From Galbibacter marinus (GTDB taxonomy: Bacteria; Bacteroidota; Bacteroidia; Flavobacteriales; Flavobacteriaceae), in the NCBI RefSeq assembly GCF_000300875.1, contig NZ_AMSG01000010.1, positions 59,614 to 123,613 of the forward strand: 64,000 nt of DNA. Direction: 5' to 3'. Below the pieces are notes generated by a model. That model did not search any database. It was not told the origin of the DNA and saw only the letters and a list, made by a program, of their open reading frames with translations. Both the position numbers and the translations under genes were made by a program. Shown one piece after another: positions 1 to 8,883 of the stretch; within the stretch, counting starts at the first letter, position 1; each line of letters begins with the position of its first letter.

Positions 1-945
1 CCAATTGCGACGGTGTGGTATTTTTTCAAACGAAAAAAGCAAATTGCCTCCCTTAAAATCTCAAGTATTCAAGGGTTTAAAGGGACCGCATCGATATTGA
101 CAAAACTCAAACCGATGTTGTTTGTAATGCGTCTAGTAGCTTTGGCTGCTCTTATCACTGCCATGGCCAGACCCCAACGCGAAGATATTTCTACAAGAAC
201 TAAGACTACTCGAGGAATTGATATTGTAATGGCGATTGACGTTTCATCAAGTATGTTGGCACGCGATTTGAAGCCTAATAGGTTGGTAGCTTTAAAGGAA
301 GTAGCAGCTGATTTTATCAAAGAACGAGTGAATGATCGTATTGGCCTTGTTGTCTATTCTGGAGAAAGTTATACAAAAACCCCTATTACCAGTGATAAAA
401 GTATTGTGCTTAAGGCCTTAAATGATATTACCTATGGTCAATTACAGGATGGGACAGCAATTGGAATGGGCCTGGCTAACGCTGTTAATAGAATCAAGGA
501 TAGTAAAGCCAAAAGTAAGGTGCTAATACTTTTAACCGACGGGGTGAATAATTCAGGATTTATTGAACCAGAAACAGCAGCAGGATTAGCTGTGGAGTAC
601 GGTATAAAAACATACACCATTGGAATTGGAACCAATGGAATGGCCCTTACTCCTGTTGGCTATAACCCTGATGGGTCTTTTAGATATGGAATGAGTAAGG
701 TAGAGATCGATGAGCAGCTCCTAAAGGATATAGCTGATCAGACTGGAGGGGTGTATTTCAGGGCTACCAATAATGAAAAGCTCTCTGAGATTTACGAAGA
801 GATTAATAAATTAGAAAAGACAGATATAGAAGAAATCAAATACTATAATTACGAAGAAGAGTTTCGATTCTTTGCTCTTTTTGCTTGTGGATTATTGGTA
901 TTAGAAAGCATATTGCGTTACACGGTTTTTAGAAGTTTGGTTTAA
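1..945 (+). CDS. batA: BatA, VWA-domain aerotolerance protein (5' end outside window)
   Basis: This is the C-terminal 314 residues of a BatA-type inner-membrane protein. The frame is open to base 1, so the GTG at 13 is not convincing as a start; family members begin with another membrane segment upstream. A transmembrane helix (around LFVMRLVALAALITAMA) is followed by a von Willebrand factor A domain with the MIDAS motif DVSSS and the later LLTDG strand. A second membrane helix lies at the C-terminus. The Bat proteins are linked to stress or oxygen tolerance in Bacteroides; the biochemical role is unsettled. batB starts 3 bases downstream, so this is one operon with batB-E. MoxR and DUF58 genes are expected upstream of the window. 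Confidence 0.93.
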   Translation, partial: PIATVWYFFKRKKQIASLKISSIQGFKGTASILTKLKPMLFVMRLVALAALITAMARPQREDISTRTKTTRGIDIVMAIDVSSSMLARDLKPNRLVALKEVAADFIKERVNDRIGLVVYSGESYTKTPITSDKSIVLKALNDITYGQLQDGTAIGMGLANAVNRIKDSKAKSKVLILLTDGVNNSGFIEPETAAGLAVEYGIKTYTIGIGTNGMALTPVGYNPDGSFRYGMSKVEIDEQLLKDIADQTGGVYFRATNNEKLSEIYEEINKLEKTDIEEIKYYNYEEEFRFFALFACGLLVLESILRYTVFRSLV

Positions 946-948
946 ATT

Positions 949-1995
949 ATGTATCAATTAGACGAAAAAATTTATTTCTACGTATTGGGGATTATCCCGT
1001 TTTTGGTGGTTTTGTTTATCGGTTACAGGATATGGCAAAGGCAAACCCAGAAGCGCTTTGCTGATGCGGAAACTCTAAATAAATTAAGTCCCAACAAATC
1101 GACTTTTAAGTCATCTTTAAAGCTTGTTTTGATATTGTTAGCCATTAGCTGTTTGGCTATTGCACTTGTCAATCCAAAGATTGGAACTAAAATGGAAACT
1201 GTTAAACGCGAAGGGGTGGATATCGTTTTTGCTATTGACGTTTCCAAAAGTATGATTGCGGAGGATATTGCCCCAAATAGGATTGAAAAGGCCAAACGAT
1301 TGGTCTCTGAAATCATTAACAACTTGGCCTCAGATCGAATCGGAATTATCGCCTATGCTGGTCAAGCCCATCCTCAATTGCCTATAACCACGGATTATTC
1401 AGCTGCAAAGATGTTTTTGCAAAGTATGAATACTGATATGATGTCATCTCAGGGAACAGCTATTAATGAAGCTATAGAGTTGGCTACAACTTATTTTGAT
1501 GACCAAGACCAAACCAATAGAGTACTGTTTTTAGTATCTGATGGAGAGGATCACTCCAATGCCACCAAGGATGCCGTGGAAGAAGCTAGTGCTGAAGGGA
1601 TCAAAATATTCACCATTGGAATAGGAACTGCCAAAGGTGGCCCTATGCCGATTCGCGTAAATGGCGTGGTGGATTCATATAAAAAGGACAATAATGGAGA
1701 TGTGGTTATTACTAAGTTAAATGAACCCGTTCTTCGTGCCATCGCACGTGAAGGAGATGGTGAGTATATAGATGGAACTAATACTACTGCAGTGATTGAA
1801 CAGGTAACTGACCTGCTAAGCCAAATGGACAAGACTGAGTTTGAATCTAAGCAATTTGCCGATTTTAAAGATCAGTTCCAATGGTTTATTGCAGCAGCGA
1901 TTCTATTGCTATTTTTGGATATTTTTCTCTTGGAGCGCAAGACAGTTTGGATCCAAAAATTAAATTTGTTTAATGAAAAGAGATATGATCAGTAG
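949..1995 (+). CDS. batB: BatB, VWA-domain aerotolerance protein
   Basis: A 348-residue membrane-anchored VWA protein. Two N-terminal hydrophobic segments (about residues 10-25 and 57-73) precede a VWA domain beginning near residue 88 with the MIDAS motif DVSKS. The domain includes the metal-site threonine region (GTAIN) and the LFLVSDGED strand. A C-terminal helix (about 313-330, WFIAAAILLLFLDIFLL) anchors the other end. The architecture is the same as BatA, which fits BatA and BatB acting as paired membrane VWA subunits. The stop overlaps the start of batC by 23 bases, implying translational coupling. Identification rests on domain order and operon position; I am confident. Confidence 0.93.
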   Translation: MYQLDEKIYFYVLGIIPFLVVLFIGYRIWQRQTQKRFADAETLNKLSPNKSTFKSSLKLVLILLAISCLAIALVNPKIGTKMETVKREGVDIVFAIDVSKSMIAEDIAPNRIEKAKRLVSEIINNLASDRIGIIAYAGQAHPQLPITTDYSAAKMFLQSMNTDMMSSQGTAINEAIELATTYFDDQDQTNRVLFLVSDGEDHSNATKDAVEEASAEGIKIFTIGIGTAKGGPMPIRVNGVVDSYKKDNNGDVVITKLNEPVLRAIAREGDGEYIDGTNTTAVIEQVTDLLSQMDKTEFESKQFADFKDQFQWFIAAAILLLFLDIFLLERKTVWIQKLNLFNEKRYDQ

Positions 1996-2908
1996 GAAAA
2001 CAACATTACGAAATTCAAGGTCCAAGACCTGTGCATCAGAGCTACTAATGTTGGCTGTGCTTTTGTTGTGTTGCGTGAATGCTACCGCTCAGGATAGTAA
2101 ACTTCTAAAACAACAAGAAAAAGCAGCGGAAAATTCTTTGGATTTAACCTTCCAGGGCAATTCAGATCTAACACAAAATCAAGATGACATTCAGGCTGAG
2201 ATGGCCTATAGAAGAGCTATTTCAGAGAATGATAGCAATAGTGTAGCTAAGTATAATTTAGGAAATCTATATTACAATAACAACAGTATGGGAGAGGCTT
2301 TTATGCGTTACAAAGAGGCTGGTTTAAATTCCCAAGACAAAGCAGAAAAGCACAAGGCTTATCACAATCTAGGAAATGTGTTTATGAAGAATAAAGAGTT
2401 TTCTAAGGCCGTTGAAGCCTACAAGGAAGCCCTACGAAATGATCCTACCGATGATGAGACGCGTTATAATTTGGCCTTAGCTAAGCAGGAGCGTGAAAAG
2501 CAACAAGACCAGAACCAGGACAACCAGGATAAGGAAGATGAAAATGATCAAAAGGATCAAAATCAAGACAACAAAGATCAAAATCAAGATAATCAACAAA
2601 ATAACCAGGATAAGAAAGACGACAATAAGGGGGAGGATAAAAAGGATGAGCAAGGGGATCAGAAGGATAAAAATCAGCCAGAGGATCAAGGTCAAGAGCA
2701 GCCTCAGGATAATAAACCTGATCAAGGTGATAAACAACCCAATGAACAACCCCAAGAAAATCAACAACCACCTCGACCAAATCAACTATCACCACAGCAA
2801 ATAAAGAATATCCTTGAGGCCATGAATAATGAGGAGAAAAAAGTTCGTGAGCGAATCAATGCAGAAGAAGTGAAAGGTAAACCGATTAAAAATGAAAAAG
2901 ACTGGTAA
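1973..2908 (+). CDS. batC: BatC, TPR protein with acidic/Gln-rich tail
   Basis: A 311-residue protein with a signal-like N-terminus (hydrophobic stretch near residues 24-39) and tetratricopeptide repeats over about residues 70-165 (AKYNLGNLYYNNNSMGEA and HKAYHNLGNVFMKNKEFSKA are typical TPR helices). It then has a very long low-complexity region, about residues 170-275, of Gln, Asp, Lys, Asn and Glu, before a short charged C-terminus. BatC is thought to be a periplasmic scaffold for the BatA/BatB membrane proteins. The chosen start overlaps batB; a second Met four codons in is an alternative. The biased composition creates long antisense open frames that I regard as artefacts. Confidence 0.9.
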   Translation: MKRDMISRKTTLRNSRSKTCASELLMLAVLLLCCVNATAQDSKLLKQQEKAAENSLDLTFQGNSDLTQNQDDIQAEMAYRRAISENDSNSVAKYNLGNLYYNNNSMGEAFMRYKEAGLNSQDKAEKHKAYHNLGNVFMKNKEFSKAVEAYKEALRNDPTDDETRYNLALAKQEREKQQDQNQDNQDKEDENDQKDQNQDNKDQNQDNQQNNQDKKDDNKGEDKKDEQGDQKDKNQPEDQGQEQPQDNKPDQGDKQPNEQPQENQQPPRPNQLSPQQIKNILEAMNNEEKKVRERINAEEVKGKPIKNEKDW

Positions 2909-2914
2909 ACAACC

Positions 2915-4687
2915 ATGAAATATAAAGTTTATATATTACTATTGTTTGCATGTGTTACTGGAGTATTAACAGCTCAGGATACAGCGGTTAAATTTGAGGC
3001 AAAAGTCAGTAAATCTGAATTAGGCGTCAATGAGCGACTGCGTATCGAATTTACCATGAATAAGGACGGAGATAATTTCGTGCCACCTTCTTTCGCTGGT
3101 TTTCAAGTACTTATGGGACCAAACCAATCCGTAAGTCACTCTTGGGTAAATGGGAAAAGATCATTTTCAAAAACCTATTCTTATATATTAAATCCACAAT
3201 CCAAAGGGACCTTTACTATACGGCAAGCTGAGGTGGAAATCCAGGGGGATATCTATAAAACAACTCCAATTACGATAACCGTATCTGAGGCAGTAAATGA
3301 TCCTAATGCTCCCCCTTCTGCAAATGAAATAGCGGGGGATAATCTGCATTTGGTTGCCGAGGTTTCTAATTCGAGTCCTTATTTAAATGAGGCTGTTAGT
3401 GTTGTTTATAAATTATACGTGAGTCCACGGATCAATGTATCTAACTTTGTTCCTAAGGCCAATCCAACTTATAACAATTTTTGGTCTCAAGATATTAGGG
3501 TGAGCCGTTATCAAGTAGAAACAGGTCTTTATAAGGGGGAGCAATACAGGTATGTGATACTGAAAAAAACGGTGTTGTATCCTCAAAAATCTGGGAAACT
3601 TGAGATTGAACCTCTAGCACTAGAAGTTACAGTTGATGTACCGACCAACCGAAGAGATATATTTGGTGGTCGTTTGTACAACCAAATCAATAAAACCGTT
3701 ACCGCAGGTAAACGCACCCTTACAGTAAAACCACTGCCTGAACAAGGAAAACCAGCTGGATTTACAGGTGCTGTAGGTCAATTTAACTTTGATGTGGAAA
3801 CTTCAAAATCAGATCTAAAAGCTAACGAATCACTTACTGCGAAAATACAAGTTACAGGAACTGGGAATTTAAAACTTTTTGAATTACCAAAATTAATTCT
3901 TCCAAGTTCATTGGAGGTGTACGAGCCTGAATTAGTGGAAGATGTCACTACGACACTCTCAGGAAGTAGGGGTACGAAATCTAATAATTATACCATTGTG
4001 CCACAGTACAAAGGGAAGTATCCAATTCCAAGTGTGGCATTTTCTTATTTTGATCCCGTTAAAGGAGAGTACAATACACTGACTTCACAACAATTGTTAG
4101 TCAATGTATTTGAAGGACCTACCAATAACGTGGATACGGCTGATACTGGAGTAGTGAAACAAAGTGTTGGAGCAGACGAAAATCAGTTTAGATTTATTAA
4201 ACTCTCCACGACCTTATCTCCAAAATTAACATCAGTATTCTTTGGGTCCACTTTGTACTACCTATTGTTACTCCTGCCATTGTTAATAATACCAATAGCT
4301 ATCCTAGTTGGTAAAAAACGAGCTGAAATGGCAGGTGATGTCATTGGAAATCGTGTTAGAAAGGCTAATAAACTTGCTAAGAAGTACCTTTCGGTGGCCA
4401 AAAGAAATATAGGAGACAAAGAAGCTTTCTACGAGTCTTTAGAGCGAGCTTTACACAATTATCTCAAAGCGAAATTAAAAATAGTTACCTCTGAGTTTAG
4501 CAAGGAGAAAATAAGTGAATTACTACTGGAGAGTGGCGTAGAGAATCAAGTGGTTGATGACTTTATTTCCATTCTAAAAAGTTGTGAATTGGCGCGTTAT
4601 TCTCCCTCTAGTAAGGCAGCTATGGAAGAAGATTACCAAAGATCTGCTGATGTGATTTCTAAAATTGATAAACAACTCAAAAAATGA
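2915..4687 (+). CDS. batD: BatD, oxygen tolerance membrane protein
   Basis: A 590-residue BatD-family protein. It has a cleavable signal peptide ending near residue 20, a long beta-rich periplasmic region made of repeated immunoglobulin-like modules (to about residue 430), one transmembrane helix (about 440-465, around LYYLLLLLPLLIIPIAILVG) and a cytoplasmic helical tail of about 120 residues. Length and topology match the BatD family. It starts 6 bases after batC, and its stop overlaps the batE start in an ATGA arrangement. The molecular function is not established for the family; co-operonic placement with the VWA proteins points to a shared envelope complex. Confidence 0.92.
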   Translation: MKYKVYILLLFACVTGVLTAQDTAVKFEAKVSKSELGVNERLRIEFTMNKDGDNFVPPSFAGFQVLMGPNQSVSHSWVNGKRSFSKTYSYILNPQSKGTFTIRQAEVEIQGDIYKTTPITITVSEAVNDPNAPPSANEIAGDNLHLVAEVSNSSPYLNEAVSVVYKLYVSPRINVSNFVPKANPTYNNFWSQDIRVSRYQVETGLYKGEQYRYVILKKTVLYPQKSGKLEIEPLALEVTVDVPTNRRDIFGGRLYNQINKTVTAGKRTLTVKPLPEQGKPAGFTGAVGQFNFDVETSKSDLKANESLTAKIQVTGTGNLKLFELPKLILPSSLEVYEPELVEDVTTTLSGSRGTKSNNYTIVPQYKGKYPIPSVAFSYFDPVKGEYNTLTSQQLLVNVFEGPTNNVDTADTGVVKQSVGADENQFRFIKLSTTLSPKLTSVFFGSTLYYLLLLLPLLIIPIAILVGKKRAEMAGDVIGNRVRKANKLAKKYLSVAKRNIGDKEAFYESLERALHNYLKAKLKIVTSEFSKEKISELLLESGVENQVVDDFISILKSCELARYSPSSKAAMEEDYQRSADVISKIDKQLKK

Positions 4688-5472
4688 AAAAAGCCATATT
4701 AAAAAGCTTCAGATTTACGTTGTTTTTAGGCTTGATGTTTTATGCCTTGCCAACATTTGCCCAGCAAGGGAACATGGATTTGTTTGATAAGGCTAATAGT
4801 CTCTATAACAAGGGAGAGTACCAATTGGCCATTGAAGGTTATTTGAAAATTTCAGAAAGTGGACAACACTCCGCTGAATTGTATTACAATTTAGCCAACG
4901 CCTATTACAAGCTCAACCAAATCGCTCCGAGTATCTATTATTATGAAAAAGCCTTAATACTCAACCCTGGGGATGAGGATATATTAAACAATTTGAAGTA
5001 TGCCCAAAACATGACCATTGATTCCATTGATGAGATGCCTAAAACTGGATTCGATCGATTGGTGTCTTCTACAGTTGATGTGTTCTCTCATAGGACATGG
5101 GCTATTGGTTCTATCCTGTTTATGGTGCTTTTTGTAGTGATGTTTCTTTTGTACTATTTCTCGAGTTATCACAGGTGGAAACGTCTTTATTTTGTGCTGA
5201 GCTTTTTGATGCTACTTATCGCTATAGGAGCTGCCTTAGGAGCTTACAAGCAGTATACAATTCAAAACAGTAAAACTCTTGCCATTATATTTGCCAAGGA
5301 AACATCCGTGACTTCAGAGCCAAATTTGGGAAGTGAAGAAATTTTTCAGTTGCATGAAGGGACCAAAGTCAATGTGCTTGATTCCTTGGGGCAATGGAAG
5401 AAAATCCGCCTATCTGATGGGAAGGTGGGATGGTTACCTCAAGGTGATCTTAGAATTATAAAAGATTTTTAA
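4684..5472 (+). CDS. batE: BatE, TPR and SH3-like membrane protein
   Basis: A 262-residue protein with a signal peptide (cleavage likely after PTFA), TPR repeats at about residues 30-110 (SAELYYNLANAYYKLNQ), two membrane helices (about 140-160 and 168-187) and a C-terminal bacterial SH3-like domain (about 205-260) that ends in the typical GxVGWLP motif. It closes the bat operon; its start overlaps the batD stop by 4 bases. The TPR and SH3 modules suggest protein-protein contacts on the periplasmic side. The next gene begins after a promoter-like box, so transcription of the operon may end here. Confidence 0.9.
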   Translation: MKKAILKSFRFTLFLGLMFYALPTFAQQGNMDLFDKANSLYNKGEYQLAIEGYLKISESGQHSAELYYNLANAYYKLNQIAPSIYYYEKALILNPGDEDILNNLKYAQNMTIDSIDEMPKTGFDRLVSSTVDVFSHRTWAIGSILFMVLFVVMFLLYYFSSYHRWKRLYFVLSFLMLLIAIGAALGAYKQYTIQNSKTLAIIFAKETSVTSEPNLGSEEIFQLHEGTKVNVLDSLGQWKKIRLSDGKVGWLPQGDLRIIKDF

Positions 5473-5505
5473 TTTTTAGTTAACAAAATTTATTTTTCGA
5501 TGCCT

Positions 5506-5513
5506 TATATTTG
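5506..5513 (+). promoter_or_regulatory. Bacteroidota -7 box TATATTTG
   Basis: An exact TAnnTTTG match 26 bases before the TTG start of the small membrane protein gene. No clear TTG -33 element is visible at the expected distance. Confidence 0.35.
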
Positions 5514-5539
5514 GCATTATAAAATTTTAAACTCCTACT

Positions 5540-5851
5540 TTGAATCCAAAAAAGAAGATACTTTCTTGTTTTTTTCTGATAATTTTCGGAGCCTTTTTGA
5601 TTGCCCCTGCGGTAGTTAAAGTCATCGAGAGTAATGTGGATGTGGCAGTGTTTTTTAATGTTGCAGAAGAGGAGAAGACTGATAGTTCTACGAATCAGTT
5701 GAAGGAAGTCAAAGAATTGCCTTACCATAAATCTTCAGATTTGGCTATGGCAAGTTTGGAGCAGAAAAGATCTGAATATCATTTCTACATCTTACATAAT
5801 TATGACATGGTGATTGATGTCTTATCACCGCCTCCTGAACATATCGCTTAA
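5540..5851 (+). CDS. Small membrane-anchored hypothetical protein
   Basis: A 103-residue protein of unknown function. The only start in frame before residue 71 is TTG, placed about 20 bases after the probable transcription start, so I accept it. Residues 3-27 form a signal anchor (LSCFFLIIFGAFLIAPAVVKV); the rest is a charged, probably periplasmic stretch. It precedes the SulP transporter by about 70 bases on the same strand and may be co-transcribed. I recognise no catalytic motif and assign no function. Confidence 0.65.
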   Translation: MNPKKKILSCFFLIIFGAFLIAPAVVKVIESNVDVAVFFNVAEEEKTDSSTNQLKEVKELPYHKSSDLAMASLEQKRSEYHFYILHNYDMVIDVLSPPPEHIA

Positions 5852-5919
5852 TTTTTAGGTTAAAAATTTAAGTATAATAAAAAAAATGCTCGGTTAGTAA
5901 CTGGGCTAAATGTATAGGT

Positions 5920-7467
5920 ATGTTCAAAAATTTAAAAAATGATTTACCAGCATCGCTGGTAGTCTTCTTCGTGGCCTTACCTCTGTGTTTGGGAATTGCA
6001 CTAGCAAGTGGTGCACCCTTATTCTCAGGTGTTATTGCTGGAATTATCGGAGGAATAGTTGTTGGAGGACTTAGCGGTTCTTCTATTGGTGTTAGTGGTC
6101 CAGCTGCGGGCCTAGCCGTGATAGTATTCGCAGCAATTGCAAATCTAGGATTTGAAAATTTTCTTGTAGCTGTTGTCATTGGTGGTGCGCTACAAATTCT
6201 CCTTGGGATACTCAGAGCAGGTGTTATTGGATATTATTTTCCCTCTTCTGTTATTAAAGGAATGTTAGCCGGTATTGGTATCATTATATTCGTAAAGCAG
6301 ATACCATTAGTCTTTGGAATCGATTCATCTGCAGTATCAGCAGAAGGTTTAGGTGAACTATTTAGTTTGATTAACCCAAGTGTGGTGATTATTTCAGTAT
6401 TATCACTAGGAATTCTATTACTTTGGGATAAAGTATTAGTTAAAAAGCATGACATTTTTAAGGTAATTCCTGGTCCACTTGTGGCCGTTGTAGTTGGGGT
6501 TGTTTATTTTTTATTTTCTCAATCCGTTTCTGGTTTACAAATTTCAGGAAATCAGTTAGTTAATGTACCTGTTCCAGAGGATTTTAATTCGTTTATAGGT
6601 CAGTTTAGTTTTCCGAATTTTGCTGCTCTTAGCAATCCAGAGGTTTGGATCACAGGCTTTACCATTGCTGTTGTAGCTAGTCTTGAGACTTTATTATGTG
6701 TAGAGGCAACCGATAAATTGGATCCAGAGAAAAGGATTACACCTACCAATAGAGAGCTTTTGGCTCAAGGAGCAGGTAATATGTTGTCAGGTTTTATTGG
6801 AGGACTTCCAATCACTCAAGTAATTGTAAGGAGTTCAACAAATCTACACGCAGGTGGTAAAACGAAATTATCACCTATTCTTCATGGCTTTTTAATATTG
6901 ATTTCGGTGATTTTAATTCCGACTTTTTTAAATATGATTCCAATTGCTGTATTGGCATCCGTTTTACTAATTGTCGGCTATAAATTGGCAAAACCAGAAT
7001 TGTTTAAGCGCATGATATCACTTGGAGCTTCACAATTTGTTCCCTTTATAATCACTGTGCTTGGTGTGGTGTTTGCTGACCTTTTAATTGGAATTGGTCT
7101 TGGTTTAGCAGTAGGTATTATTACGATCCTAATCAATAGTTATCAGAATTCTCATTTTCTCCAAGTTGAACAAAAGGACAACGGTGGACAGGTAGTAAAA
7201 ATGACTCTTGCAGAGGAGATTTCCTTTTTAAACAAAGGAGCCATTTTAAATGAGTTAAATAGATTGCCAGAACAAGCTGTATTGGAATTGGATGTGAGGA
7301 AAACCGTCAGACTTAACTATGATATTCTGGAAATACTAGATGATTTCGCGTATACATCAAAGCAGAAAAACATAGGGGTCAGACTGATCACAGCACAGGG
7401 AATTGTAGAAAATCCTAACAATTTTTCTACTCTTTTGTCATCAAAAACAAAGAAAGAAGTCGCATAA
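5920..7467 (+). CDS. SulP family anion transporter (probable bicarbonate transporter)
   Basis: A 515-residue inner-membrane SulP/SLC26 permease with the usual run of hydrophobic helices over residues 10-410. It includes the N-terminal VFFVALPLCLGIALASGAP and the glycine-rich GLSGSSIGVSGPAAGL segment. The C-terminus (about 430-505) resembles a short STAS domain (LELDVRKTVRLNYDILEIL). SulP proteins carry sulfate, bicarbonate or other anions. The next gene, 40 bases downstream, is a carbonic anhydrase; in many bacteria such pairs or fusions mark bicarbonate transport, which I think likely here. Substrate specificity cannot be read from the sequence. Confidence 0.88.
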   Translation: MFKNLKNDLPASLVVFFVALPLCLGIALASGAPLFSGVIAGIIGGIVVGGLSGSSIGVSGPAAGLAVIVFAAIANLGFENFLVAVVIGGALQILLGILRAGVIGYYFPSSVIKGMLAGIGIIIFVKQIPLVFGIDSSAVSAEGLGELFSLINPSVVIISVLSLGILLLWDKVLVKKHDIFKVIPGPLVAVVVGVVYFLFSQSVSGLQISGNQLVNVPVPEDFNSFIGQFSFPNFAALSNPEVWITGFTIAVVASLETLLCVEATDKLDPEKRITPTNRELLAQGAGNMLSGFIGGLPITQVIVRSSTNLHAGGKTKLSPILHGFLILISVILIPTFLNMIPIAVLASVLLIVGYKLAKPELFKRMISLGASQFVPFIITVLGVVFADLLIGIGLGLAVGIITILINSYQNSHFLQVEQKDNGGQVVKMTLAEEISFLNKGAILNELNRLPEQAVLELDVRKTVRLNYDILEILDDFAYTSKQKNIGVRLITAQGIVENPNNFSTLLSSKTKKEVA

Positions 7468-7484
7468 TCAACATTAAAAATTAA

Positions 7485-7492
7485 TACTTTTG
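7485..7492 (+). promoter_or_regulatory. -7 box TACTTTTG before carbonic anhydrase
   Basis: Exact TAnnTTTG match. It overlaps the upstream TTG codon at 7490, which therefore would not be in the mRNA if this promoter is real. This favours the ATG at 7508 as the start. The gene may also be read from the transporter. Confidence 0.4.
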
Positions 7493-7507
7493 TCAAAAAT
7501 AAACATA

Positions 7508-8134
7508 ATGAACACTGAAGCAGTATTTGAGAACAACAAAAAGTGGATCGCCCATAAATTGGAATTAGACCCTGAATATTTTAGTAAGCTTGGTCAAGGC
7601 CAAGATCCTAAGCTTTTATATATAGGGTGTTCCGATAGCCGAGTTACCGCAGAAGATCTTATGGGACTGGGACCTGGGGAAGTTTTTGTACATCGTAATA
7701 TTGCCAACTTAGTTGTAGGGACGGATTTAAATGCCATGTCTGTGGTAGAATACTCTGTGAAACATTTAAATGTGGAACACGTAGTAATTTGTGGACATTA
7801 CGGTTGCGGTGGAGTTAAAGCTGCTATGCAATCGGCTGACCTAGGAGTTTTAAATCCTTGGCTGAGAAATATTCGTGATGTATATCGTTTACATCAAAAA
7901 GAATTAGACGCCATAGAAGATCCTGAAAAACAATACAATCGACTCGTTGAGCTTAACGTACAAGAGCAATGTGTGAATCTGATTAAAACTGCGGTTATTC
8001 AAAAGGCGGTTCGTGATCACGATTTAAAGGTTCATGGTTGGGTATTCGACATCAAAACTGGAAAGTTAATTGATCTTAAGATTGATTTAGATGGAATACT
8101 AAAATACATCATGCAAATATATAAGCTGGATTAA
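7508..8134 (+). CDS. Beta-class carbonic anhydrase
   Basis: A 208-residue cytoplasmic enzyme that interconverts CO2 and bicarbonate. The beta-class zinc-site motifs are complete: CSDSRV (Cys and the catalytic Asp-Arg dyad) and CGHYGCGGV (His and Cys ligands). I chose the ATG at 7508 over a TTG six codons upstream because the TTG lies inside a promoter-like box. The gene follows the SulP transporter by about 40 bases, suggesting the pair supplies bicarbonate for anaplerotic carboxylation or pH balance. Length is normal for the class. A hairpin terminator follows. Confidence 0.94.
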   Translation: MNTEAVFENNKKWIAHKLELDPEYFSKLGQGQDPKLLYIGCSDSRVTAEDLMGLGPGEVFVHRNIANLVVGTDLNAMSVVEYSVKHLNVEHVVICGHYGCGGVKAAMQSADLGVLNPWLRNIRDVYRLHQKELDAIEDPEKQYNRLVELNVQEQCVNLIKTAVIQKAVRDHDLKVHGWVFDIKTGKLIDLKIDLDGILKYIMQIYKLD

Positions 8135-8155
8135 ATTCAGTTGATATTTTTTTAT

Positions 8156-8184
8156 AAAGAAGCATCTCATAGAGGTGCTTCTTT
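8156..8184 (+). terminator. Hairpin after carbonic anhydrase
   Basis: AAAGAAGCATCTC pairs with GAGGTGCTTCTTT across an ATA loop, with one G-T pair. It sits between two convergent genes and may serve both strands; the U-tract is weak. Confidence 0.6.
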
Positions 8185-8207
8185 AGTTTAAAGCATTTAG
8201 CAAAAGC

Positions 8208-8777
8208 TTAAATAGAGTCTTGTTGACTATGTGGATTTTGTTTCAAGGGAACTTGATTGTTGTCAAAATCAAAATTGAGTTTTTCTAAGGTAGGCTCCTC
8301 ACGTAATACCCAAGCAAAAATGTAATTTCCTACACTTTTTACCTTCCCATAGGTAATAGAACTCTCCAATGTATTTTGATTTATCAGCCCAAAACTTTGA
8401 TTTCCACGATCAATAAAAACTAGTATTGCGCCCAAAATGATGGCAATCTTCACCCCGCCAAGAACAGCTCCGAAGAGCTTGTTTATAAATCCTAAGGCCG
8501 CAAAATTAGCAATCTTGGTTAGTAATCTCCCGATAAGTGAAACAGCGATGATGATAATGATAAAGGTTAGCGCGAAAGCAATAAGACTTATATAGCTAGG
8601 GTCCCACTGTACTTCCTGCTTCATAAAGTCACCTATGAAGTATGAAAAATGAATTGCACCATAGATTCCAATAATAAAAGCGAGTATAGAGGCGACCTCT
8701 ATAAAAAATCCTTTTAAAAAGCCACGGACAACTCCATAAAGTAATAATCCTCCGATAATAATATCAATGTAATTCAT
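8208..8777 (-). CDS. CvpA family membrane protein
   Basis: A 189-residue integral membrane protein with four hydrophobic helices in residues 1-125 (for example IIGGLLLYGVVRGFLKGFF at the N-terminus, with the RGFLKGFF pattern typical of CvpA) and a hydrophilic C-terminal tail. CvpA family proteins were first linked to colicin V production and more generally to envelope homeostasis. It stands alone on the minus strand, convergent with the carbonic anhydrase gene and divergent from the next. Specific function unknown. Confidence 0.85.
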   Translation of the reverse strand: MNYIDIIIGGLLLYGVVRGFLKGFFIEVASILAFIIGIYGAIHFSYFIGDFMKQEVQWDPSYISLIAFALTFIIIIIAVSLIGRLLTKIANFAALGFINKLFGAVLGGVKIAIILGAILVFIDRGNQSFGLINQNTLESSITYGKVKSVGNYIFAWVLREEPTLEKLNFDFDNNQVPLKQNPHSQQDSI

Positions 8778-8859
8778 CTATATCCACTCAAGTAATTTAA
8801 CAAATATAATATTTTTAGCCGATAGAAGTTCTAAGGCAACAAATGTGAATTTAGTTGAT

Positions 8860-8867
8860 TACTTTTG
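8860..8867 (+). promoter_or_regulatory. -7 box TACTTTTG before 8884 gene
   Basis: Exact TAnnTTTG match 16 bases before the ATG at 8884. It lies inside the longest open frame, so the upstream GTG (8845) is unlikely to be translated. Confidence 0.45.
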
Positions 8868-8883
8868 CAGTAAAATTTATGAA

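Noticed and set aside
2477..2804. Long open frames on both strands overlapping batC (102-104 codons)
   Set aside because: They arise from the low-complexity Gln/Asp/Lys codons of batC and encode monotonous hydrophobic or Arg/Lys/Ile-rich peptides.
5868..6179. Antisense 103-codon frame at the SulP start
   Set aside because: Shadow of the SulP gene; Pro/Ala/Thr-rich with no start context.
7490..7507. TTG start for the carbonic anhydrase
   Set aside because: It overlaps a TACTTTTG promoter box; the ATG at 7508 is a normal family start.
8845..8883. GTG start giving a 131-residue protein
   Set aside because: A promoter box lies inside this stretch; the ATG at 8884 fits better.
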